From: Clostridia bacterium
GTDB lineage: Bacteria; Bacillota_A; Clostridia; Christensenellales; Aristaeellaceae
Assembly: GCA_017464225.1 (NCBI GenBank)
Contig: JAFUDW010000061.1
Coordinates: 1 to 9,419 of the forward strand
DNA: 9,419 nucleotides
Reading direction: 5' to 3'
Positions within the stretch are counted from its first letter, which is position 1. Every line of letters starts with the position of its first letter. A program made the position numbers and the translations under genes. The notes beneath the pieces were generated by a model, which saw only the letters and a list, made by a program, of their open reading frames with translations, ran no database searches and was not told the DNA's origin. Positions 1-4,625 of the stretch are shown here, one piece after another.

Positions 1-79
1 CTTTCCAGGCCGACCGGTCGTCCCGTTCGGCAAAGCCATCATAGCCGCAGATCCTTAAACAAAGCTTAAACTTTTCCAT
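1..79 (-). CDS. Unidentified protein, N-terminal fragment (runs off left edge)
   Basis: An open frame on the minus strand continues to base 1 without a stop. From the ATG at 79 it reads MEKFKLCLRICGYDGFAERD, then DRSAWK. An in-frame ATG at 103 would add MNLPSERF, and a stop lies just upstream of that. I prefer 79 because a weak GGAAAG (84-89) sits 4 bases upstream, and because a minus-strand TATAAT at 124-129 would leave a leader of about 38 bases. Only 26 residues are visible and I recognise no family, so no function is assigned. It is divergent from the secreted protein gene at 293. Both the start and the reality of the gene are uncertain. Confidence 0.4.
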   Translation of the reverse strand, partial: MEKFKLCLRICGYDGFAERDDRSAWK

Positions 80-123
80 AAATCTTTCCGACGGGAGATT
101 CATTCATGGACGATTCTTTCATT

Positions 124-169
124 ATTATATGTATCACTCCTTCCAAAGCGGAAGCATTTTTTCTTTTTT
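124..169 (-). promoter_or_regulatory. Putative promoter for the left-edge minus-strand gene
   Basis: On the minus strand a perfect TATAAT (124-129) has TTCCGC (148-153, a weak -35) 18 bases upstream. An A-tract follows further upstream (157-169; A6, G, A6), in the place where an UP element would sit. It drives transcription leftward. The -35 is poor, so the call rests on the -10 and the A-tract. Confidence 0.4.
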
Positions 170-246
170 ATCCAAAGATTTGGTAACAGTTTTGAAAATA
201 TTTTTACAGATTTCTGCCACACAGTATGGAAATCCGTAATAATTTG

Positions 247-258
247 TGCTAAGATAAT
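247..258 (+). promoter_or_regulatory. Putative extended -10 promoter of the secreted SH3-domain protein
   Basis: The AT-rich stretch before the gene holds TGC-TAAGAT (247-255), an extended -10 (TGn plus a hexamer), overlapping GATAAT (253-258). No good -35 lies 16-18 bases upstream. TTTACA at 203-208 is closer to consensus but only pairs with a poor TATGGA at 225-230. The start codon lies about 35 bases downstream. Confidence 0.35.
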
Positions 259-292
259 AGAACAGTACAAAGGGAAACCGGAGGAGGCTGCA

Positions 293-2410
293 ATGAAAAA
301 AGTCAAATTCCTGCGCCTGATCGCCGCAGCGGTCGCATGTATGATGATCACCGCCTCGGCATTGGCCGATACCGCCCTGGTAGTCACCCCCAAGGGCCCG
401 CTGAACCTGCGCAAATCGCCCACCACCAATTCCAATCGCATTGCCAGCATCCCCAACGGCACCACGATTGAGATCCTGGACATAGACGGCGAATGGGCCA
501 AGGCTACCTATAATGAAAAGACCGGTTTTGTGATGACCAAGTTCCTGCGCATCGAATCGCAGCTGGCAGGTAAAACCGTATATCCGGATAACTACGCGCT
601 GGCGCAGCTCCGCCAGGAGCCCAGCGCTTCCTCCCCCGCCCTGCTGCCGGTGGACAACCTGACGGGCGTTACGGTAGACAGCGTGGAAAACGGCTGGCTT
701 TCCATCCAGCTGGATGAGGAGACCACGGTATACGCCGATGCCGCCGCTTTCAGCCAGCAGGTGACCGAAGCCCCGTCCACCTTCTCTTGGATGGCGATCT
801 CCGGCGAAACGGCCTATGACTGCACCCTGCAAGTGGATGGCGGCGAAGCCGCTTCCCTGCCCGAAGGCACCCCAGTGATCGTCACCGTTCCCTTCAACGA
901 CCTTTGCCTGGTGGTCACCGAGTACGGCTGCGGCTTCCTGCCCATGAACGCCGTGCGGCTGCTGGGCGTTGAAGACAGCGATGAGGAAGCCGGCGAAGCC
1001 TCTCCTCAGCGTTCCCGGGAGCGCGCGCAGGAAGCGCTGTATAAAAACTTCAAGGGCGTGGCCAACGAAAGCCTGACCGCCGCGGTCAGCGTATACCGCA
1101 ACGTATATGGCCAGGATATGCCCTATTACCAGGTATGCTTCTATCATGACGACGGCGCGCTGGCCTATGGCGCGCTGGTGAACGCCGCCAACGCCAAGGT
1201 TGTGTACACCGCCCGCTACAGCAGCTATGCCGCCCCGGCCGTCGCCATCCCCGAGCCCACGGCAACGCCCGAACTCACGCCTGAACCCACGCCCGCTCCC
1301 ACCGCCGCGCCCGAACCCGCAGCGGAGCAGGAGCCTGCCCAGGAAGCGCCTGCCAATACCAGCTACAGCTTCTCTCTGGTGATCCCCGGTATCACCGATC
1401 TCACGCCCGCTCAGGAGGAGGCCCCCGAGCAGACGCCCGCCGAAACGCCCGATGAGCAGCCCGCAGAAATACCTGCCGAGCAGCCCGCTGAAGCGCCCGC
1501 CGGTGAACCCGAGGCCGAGGGCGAGCAGGATGCCGCCGAGGCCGATATGGAGATCGCCTACACCGGCGATATTGAGCTGGGCGATGTGGAGGATCTGGAA
1601 ATTCGCGCCTGGACTGACCACGAGGCCAATTATGTGATCATGAAGGATGGCGAAATGGTCACCTCCAGCGGCAGCACGAAGCACTTCATGGCGGCGTACC
1701 GCCCCCTCACCGCCGGTGAATACACCGCGGTGATCACCGTGACCGACGAGGATGGCGCCGTGGCCGCCCAGGAGCTGACCTTCAATGTGGCCGACGCTGA
1801 TATCGAAGGTATTCTGTATGATTACTACAGCCAGAAGGACGGCTGGTGGCTGGATCAGAGCTTCTATACCAGCTCGCTGGACGAAAACGGCTCGGCCGTC
1901 TTCACCCTGTCCCACGGCATGTACCGCATCGGCATTGACCATGAGGATATGCTGCCCGAGCGTATAGCCACCATTTCCACCTTTACCGATTGCCTGACCG
2001 AAAACGGCGTGGATAACGTCAAGCTGGTCAAGGCGGCCGCCGAACACTTCGGCTTTGAGACCGGCGACGCCGTGACCGACGCCGCGGAAATCGTCAAGCT
2101 GCTGGGTGAAGGCGCGGTATTCAGCTATACCAACGCCCAGGGCGTCACCGCGCTGGTGAGCGGCGCCTCCGAGGACGGCCAGTATGTATGCGTCATCGAT
2201 CCCAATCCCGGTCTCACCTTTGCCGACGGTATCGCGGAGGATACGGTGTTCATCCAGCAGGAGGACGGCGCTATCACCGCTATCCGCTCGCTGGAAGAGG
2301 ATCCCATCATCCGCTGGTATATCAATACCAACAGCTACGGCGTCAGCGAGTATTGGCTCAAAACAGCGGATATCGCGCCGCTGGGACTGCTGCCGATGCA
2401 GGCGAAATAA
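293..2410 (+). CDS. Secreted SH3b-domain protein with Pro/Glu-rich linker, Ig-like domain and degenerate C39-like C-terminus
   Basis: 705 aa. The start is fixed by GGAGGAGG (280-287), 5 bases before ATG. A Sec signal peptide (MKK..., hydrophobic core) probably ends at ALA25. Domains: bacterial SH3 at about 28-86 (GPLNLRKSP, then W and GFV); two weaker SH3-like stretches at about 92-160 and 165-230; an alpha/beta PepSY-like stretch at about 245-315; low-complexity PEPT/PAE/QPAE linker at about 318-416; an Ig/PKD-like beta domain at about 418-500; and a papain-like C39-type domain at about 505-645 (YDYYSQKDGWW, GSAVFTLSHGM, CVIDPNPG). There is no LPXTG or C-terminal membrane anchor, so it is probably released or held to the wall by its SH3 domains. 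In the C39-like domain the expected catalytic Cys position is Ser534 and the expected His position is Val618, so it is probably not a peptidase and may bind a ligand or partner. SH3b and signal peptide are clear; the C39 assignment is inferred. It is monocistronic, with a terminator 19 bases after the stop. Confidence 0.85.
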   Translation: MKKVKFLRLIAAAVACMMITASALADTALVVTPKGPLNLRKSPTTNSNRIASIPNGTTIEILDIDGEWAKATYNEKTGFVMTKFLRIESQLAGKTVYPDNYALAQLRQEPSASSPALLPVDNLTGVTVDSVENGWLSIQLDEETTVYADAAAFSQQVTEAPSTFSWMAISGETAYDCTLQVDGGEAASLPEGTPVIVTVPFNDLCLVVTEYGCGFLPMNAVRLLGVEDSDEEAGEASPQRSRERAQEALYKNFKGVANESLTAAVSVYRNVYGQDMPYYQVCFYHDDGALAYGALVNAANAKVVYTARYSSYAAPAVAIPEPTATPELTPEPTPAPTAAPEPAAEQEPAQEAPANTSYSFSLVIPGITDLTPAQEEAPEQTPAETPDEQPAEIPAEQPAEAPAGEPEAEGEQDAAEADMEIAYTGDIELGDVEDLEIRAWTDHEANYVIMKDGEMVTSSGSTKHFMAAYRPLTAGEYTAVITVTDEDGAVAAQELTFNVADADIEGILYDYYSQKDGWWLDQSFYTSSLDENGSAVFTLSHGMYRIGIDHEDMLPERIATISTFTDCLTENGVDNVKLVKAAAEHFGFETGDAVTDAAEIVKLLGEGAVFSYTNAQGVTALVSGASEDGQYVCVIDPNPGLTFADGIAEDTVFIQQEDGAITAIRSLEEDPIIRWYINTNSYGVSEYWLKTADIAPLGLLPMQAK

Positions 2411-2428
2411 CGCTTCAGTCTTCCCTCT

Positions 2429-2466
2429 CCCCCGCGTCAAAAGGCGCGGGGGTTTTGGTGTTTTTT
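2429..2466 (+). terminator. Intrinsic terminator after the SH3-domain protein gene
   Basis: CCCCCGCG (2429-2436) pairs perfectly with CGCGGGGG (2445-2452) around an 8-base loop. TTTT (2453-2456) follows and then T6 (2461-2466). It begins 19 bases after the stop codon. Confidence 0.9.
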
Positions 2467-2483
2467 ATCTGTGAAACTATAAT
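2455..2483 (+). promoter_or_regulatory. Possible promoter just after the terminator
   Basis: TTGGTG (2455-2460), 17 bases, then a perfect TATAAT (2478-2483). The -35 matches consensus only in TTG. If active it would start a transcript near 2490 that runs into the structured intergenic region, where no gene follows on this strand. It could equally be a chance match in the AT-rich tail of the terminator. Confidence 0.25.
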
Positions 2484-2504
2484 TTGGCCGTGAGGGAGAG
2501 AACG

Positions 2505-2523
2505 TTGGGCCTGCGCGGCCCAA
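2505..2523. repeat. Perfect inverted repeat (7-bp arms, 5-base loop)
   Basis: TTGGGCC (2505-2511) and GGCCCAA (2517-2523) flank TGCGC. There is no U-tract on either side, so it is not an ordinary terminator. It is the first of a series of hairpins in the convergent intergenic region. Confidence 0.6.
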
Positions 2524-2598
2524 ACCTGCGCCAAAGGGCACGCTCCGCGCGCCGACCTCAGACTGGGGCTTGATATCGAAAGTTTCTACGCATCACCT

Positions 2599-2723
2599 GC
2601 ACCGGAAATGACGGCGGCTTGCCGACGTCAATGACGCAAAAGCGTCATAGCCGCATAAACAAAACGGCTGGATCGAGCTTGCTCGTTTCCAGTCGTTTTT
2701 GTGTTGCGGCGTATTTCCGGTGC
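2599..2723. other. Structured palindromic element predicted to fold as a four-way junction
   Basis: The outer arms GCACCGGAAAT (2599-2609) and ATTTCCGGTGC (2713-2723) are perfect 11-bp complements. Between them lie three hairpins separated by 0-2 bases: 2610-2629 (GACG/CGTC and CGG/CCG around CTTG), 2631-2648 (ATGACGC, AAAA, GCGTCAT, perfect), and 2650-2710 (GCCGCA/TGCGGC at the base, AAAACG/CGTTTT, CTGGA/TCCAG, CGAG/CTCG around CTTG). Hairpins one and three both end in a G(CTTG)C tetraloop, a loop type known to be very stable in RNA. No convincing ORF spans it. It could be a structured RNA, a REP/MITE-like mobile palindrome, or a DNA structure between convergent genes; the sequence alone does not decide which. 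The folding is my manual reading. Confidence 0.6.
2655..2700. terminator. Probable bidirectional terminator hairpin inside the structured element
   Basis: AAAACGGCTGGA (2661-2672) pairs with TCCAGTCGTTTT (2688-2699) with one G.U pair, over a CGAG-CTTG-CTCG tip. The plus strand then reads TTTTT (2696-2700). The minus strand reads TTTTGTTTAT on leaving the stem, so it could stop transcripts from both sides, including the minus-strand flavoprotein mRNA ending 220 bases away. Confidence 0.55.
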
Positions 2724-2805
2724 GCTCTTTATGCCAAGCCCATTCCAATCAACTGCGGGAAGTTGCCTGTTCACAGCGCCAACTTACATCCGCTACTGGC
2801 GGGGT

Positions 2806-2828
2806 CTGGGGTGCAACTTGCACCCCAG
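2806..2828. repeat. Perfect 23-base palindrome (11-bp arms, 1-base centre)
   Basis: CTGGGGTGCAA (2806-2816) and TTGCACCCCAG (2818-2828) around a single C. There is no U-tract on either strand. It lies 7 bases before a second long palindrome. Paired GGGG/CCCC-rich palindromes of this sort resemble dispersed REP-like intergenic repeats; that classification is inference. Confidence 0.65.
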
Positions 2829-2835
2829 CAGGGTT

Positions 2836-2858
2836 TTTAAGGGGCAGCGCCCCTTAAA
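2836..2858. repeat. Perfect inverted repeat (10-bp arms, 3-base loop)
   Basis: TTTAAGGGGC (2836-2845) and GCCCCTTAAA (2849-2858) around AGC. Neither strand has a proper U-tract after the stem, so terminator function is doubtful. It lies 63 bases beyond the stop of the minus-strand flavoprotein gene. I see no recognisable signal in 2859-2921. Confidence 0.65.
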
Positions 2859-2921
2859 CGTCTCCCCTCAACTTCCGTCTTTCCTGCGCATCATCCGTCC
2901 GCATAGAAAACGAACACGCTC

Positions 2922-3863
2922 TTATTTGATCTGGGACAACGCGTCATTCACGGCGGCGATCAGCGCTTCGCTGGTTTTGGTGGCGGCGGTCACGGTATCC
3001 ACCTCGGTGGAATTGGCCGCGACGATCGCGTCGGGGATCGTACTGAACGCGGGATCGCTGACGCCGGCGGTTTCGTTATGGCTCAGCACTTCGATCTTGG
3101 CGATCTTATCGCCGTCCATGGTGACCTTTACTTTGATTTCGCCGCCGATCTCGCTGACGCCCGTGCCGATGTACTCATTGGCCGCCAGCGTCTCTTCCGC
3201 AGGCGCGGGCTCCTCGGCAGGCGCGGCCTCCTCGTAGCCGTAAAGCACGTTGAGCAGCTCGATAGTCTTGACGGCCACCTCCGCCGTTACGGCGGCGCAG
3301 CGCGCCTTGCGCTCCGGATCGGCCATCTTGTAGCCGGTAGCCGCCATATAGGTGCCCACCGAATCCACGCAGTTGACCGAGTGCGCCACGGTGGTGATGG
3401 ACTTGTATTCGGGCTGATACTGCGGGAATTCATGATCGCGGTACCAGGCAAACAGCTGATCGCGAATGGCGGACGCGTCCGCAGGCTGGCACACCAGGCC
3501 CACAAATACCAGCGCGCAGCCCAGCGAACCGCACAGCGTACCCGTGCCAAAGCCGCCCGCCATCAGCGAGCATACGCGGCCGGGCGCGATCTCGTTATAG
3601 GGATAGCCGGTCACTTCGCTCATGATATCCATGATGCCGCCAAAGCAGCCGCCGCCACAGCCGCCATACTCGTAAAACTTCTGATAGCAGCGCTCCAGCA
3701 GCGCGTCCTTATCCAGCGGCACGTATTTCCAGGGCCATACGGGGGTCTTGTCCTCCCCGGCGGAAGCGGCCATCGGCAGGCTGCCCACGGCCACGGCGCC
3801 CAGCGCAGCCTTGCCGGCAGCGCGCAGGAAATCACGGCGGTTCATCTCTTTCATCTGATCCAT
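2922..3863 (-). CDS. Tat-exported C_GCAxxG_C_C / FMN-binding fusion protein
   Basis: 313 aa. AAGGAGG lies 7 bases upstream of the chosen ATG, deciding it over the internal Met4 and Met7. The N-terminus has a twin-arginine motif, N8-R9-R10-D-F-L-R, a mild hydrophobic stretch and a likely cleavage after ASA35, so it should be exported folded, consistent with cofactor loading inside the cell. Residues 50-205 match the C_GCAxxG_C_C (split-Soret-like) family: YGGCGGGCFGGIM (67-79), FGTGTLCGSLGCALVFVGL (105-123), C165 and C189. The region has nine cysteines but no CxxCH haem motif. An Ala/Glu/Pro linker (211-227) leads to an FMN_bind domain (about 230-312) with HNET (262-265) and DTVTAATKTS (289-298). 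The latter resembles the Dxx(S/T)GAT covalent flavin site with Ala in place of Gly, so Thr295 is the probable FMN acceptor. I infer an extracytoplasmic redox protein. It is divergent from an HxlR regulator. Confidence 0.85.
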   Translation of the reverse strand: MDQMKEMNRRDFLRAAGKAALGAVAVGSLPMAASAGEDKTPVWPWKYVPLDKDALLERCYQKFYEYGGCGGGCFGGIMDIMSEVTGYPYNEIAPGRVCSLMAGGFGTGTLCGSLGCALVFVGLVCQPADASAIRDQLFAWYRDHEFPQYQPEYKSITTVAHSVNCVDSVGTYMAATGYKMADPERKARCAAVTAEVAVKTIELLNVLYGYEEAAPAEEPAPAEETLAANEYIGTGVSEIGGEIKVKVTMDGDKIAKIEVLSHNETAGVSDPAFSTIPDAIVAANSTEVDTVTAATKTSEALIAAVNDALSQIK

Positions 3864-3909
3864 ACTTATTCCTCCTTTTCGATCTATGAACGAACATGCT
3901 GTTATCTTT

Positions 3910-3937
3910 ATTATACCGATGAAATAAGCAGCGTCAA
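3910..3937 (-). promoter_or_regulatory. Sigma-A-type promoter of the Tat flavoprotein gene
   Basis: Minus strand: TTGACG (3932-3937), 16-base spacer, perfect TATAAT (3910-3915). The expected start near 3903 gives a leader of about 40 bases. The -35 lies 2 bases from the left arm of the shared inverted repeat. Confidence 0.8.
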
Positions 3938-3939
3938 CT

Positions 3940-3980
3940 TTACTATGAAAATGAATAGCGACTAATAGATTTCATAGTAA
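3940..3980. promoter_or_regulatory. Inverted-repeat operator shared by divergent promoters
   Basis: TTACTATGAAA (3940-3950) and TTTCATAGTAA (3970-3980) are perfect 11-bp inverted arms with centres 30 bases apart, about three helical turns. Each arm lies immediately upstream of one of the two divergent -35 boxes (2 and 3 bases away). It is the obvious candidate target of the adjacent HxlR-type regulator; binding itself is inference. Confidence 0.7.
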
Positions 3981-3983
3981 GCC

Positions 3984-4012
3984 TTGCCGTTCCCATGGAA
4001 AAAAGCTATAAT
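3984..4012 (+). promoter_or_regulatory. Sigma-A-type promoter of the HxlR regulator gene
   Basis: TTGCCG (3984-3989), 17-base spacer, perfect TATAAT (4007-4012). The start codon is 30 bases beyond the -10. The -35 lies 3 bases from the right operator arm. Confidence 0.8.
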
Positions 4013-4041
4013 AAAAGCAGCACCGCGAAAGGAGGCATCCA

Positions 4042-4449
4042 ATGGCATACCAGAAAAAGATCGACAGCGTCCCGCGCTGCCCGTTTGAATACGGCCTGCA
4101 TGTATTTGGCGGCAAATGGAACGCTCGCGTCATCTGTCTGCTCAGCCGGCAGAAAGCGCTGCGCTTTCAGCAGATCCGCGCTGAGCTGGAGGATATCACC
4201 GACTCGGTGCTGTCCGGCGCGCTGCGGGAATTGTCCGCCCATGGGATCGTATCGCGGACGGCCTATAACGAGATCCCGCCGCGGGTGGAATACGCGCTGA
4301 CCGAAAAGGGGCTCAGCATCGTTCCCCTGCTGGAGAGCATCTGCCGCTGGTCGCAGCTGCACCATGAAATGAACGAAACGGCGCTGCTTTCGCCTTGCAG
4401 GCAATGTCCGCATCGAAATTCGGCGTCAAGCAGCCACGGGGCCCTTTGA
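4042..4449 (+). CDS. HxlR-family winged-helix transcriptional regulator
   Basis: 135 aa, the usual size for this MarR-like family. AAAGGAGG (4028-4035) lies 6 bases before ATG. Family signature in order: C13-P-F, GGKWNARVICLL (23-34), RFQQIR for the recognition region, VLSGALRELSAHGIV, then PPRVEYALTEKG in the wing, ending ...ICRW. Cys13 occupies the position of the conserved N-terminal cysteine that acts as redox/electrophile sensor in relatives such as YodB. C32, C101 and a C-terminal C119-x-x-C122 are additional. It is divergent from the exported flavoprotein, with a symmetric inverted repeat between the two promoters, so it most likely controls that gene and itself. Whether it activates or represses is not settled by the sequence. 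No clear terminator follows, so some readthrough into trpS is possible. Confidence 0.9.
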   Translation: MAYQKKIDSVPRCPFEYGLHVFGGKWNARVICLLSRQKALRFQQIRAELEDITDSVLSGALRELSAHGIVSRTAYNEIPPRVEYALTEKGLSIVPLLESICRWSQLHHEMNETALLSPCRQCPHRNSASSSHGAL

Positions 4450-4510
4450 TAGGCTTTCCCTTCATCCTCCGCGTTCGCCCCGATTTGTCCATATAAAGCG
4501 AAGGATTCAG

Positions 4511-4539
4511 TTGAAAAAAACGCCGGACTGCTGTATACT
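4511..4539 (+). promoter_or_regulatory. Sigma-A-type promoter of trpS
   Basis: TTGAAA (4511-4516), 17-base spacer, TATACT (4534-4539), each one mismatch from consensus or better. The start should lie near 4546, giving a leader of about 80 bases before trpS. Confidence 0.75.
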
Positions 4540-4546
4540 GATGATA

Positions 4547-4607
4547 ATTCGCAGTTTGGATCAGATGCTTTTTTCCGAACGCGCGTTGCGAATAAAACCG
4601 AAGCATC
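4547..4607 (+). promoter_or_regulatory. trpS leader with two interleaved complementary pairs
   Basis: ATTCGCA (4547-4553) pairs with TGCGAAT (4587-4593), and GATGCTT (4564-4570) pairs with AAGCATC (4601-4607). The arms alternate, so the two helices would form a pseudoknot or be mutually exclusive. The last arm ends 3 bases before the purine-rich RBS (4611-4619). No T-box sequence and no terminator U-tract are visible, so this is not a standard T-box leader. Confidence 0.4.
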
Positions 4608-4625
4608 ACCGGAGAGGGGATTTTT

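Noticed and set aside
140..169. Plus-strand terminator-like CTTCC/GGAAG stem followed by T-tracts
   Set aside because: The stem is only 5 bp with a spacer before the Ts, and no plus-strand gene lies upstream. The T-tract is better read as an A-tract upstream of the minus-strand promoter.
172..183. Palindromic CCAAA-GA-TTTGG between the left-edge gene and the SH3-protein gene
   Set aside because: Arms of only 5 bp in AT-rich DNA do not extend further; chance is a sufficient explanation.
134..2440. 768-codon open frame on the minus strand, opposite the SH3-domain gene
   Set aside because: It is antisense to a gene with a signal peptide, RBS and clear domains. Its residues are the Gly/Ala/His/Arg-rich mix expected from the complement of GC-rich codons, and no RBS or domain is apparent.
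2505..2858. CRISPR array or tandem repeat in the convergent intergenic region
   Set aside because: The inverted repeats differ from one another in sequence and spacing; there is no recurring direct repeat and no cas gene nearby.
2701..3237. 178-codon plus-strand frame across the intergenic hairpins
   Set aside because: It runs through the outer arm of the structured element, two palindromes and the 3' end of the minus-strand flavoprotein; no RBS and no family resemblance.
3490..3690. c-type cytochrome in the cysteine-rich domain (split-Soret resemblance)
   Set aside because: No CxxCH haem-attachment motif is present among the nine cysteines.
4547..4625. T-box or tryptophan attenuator before trpS
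   Set aside because: The leader is only about 80 bases, lacks the T-box sequence and a terminator hairpin with U-tract, and shows no Trp-rich leader peptide.
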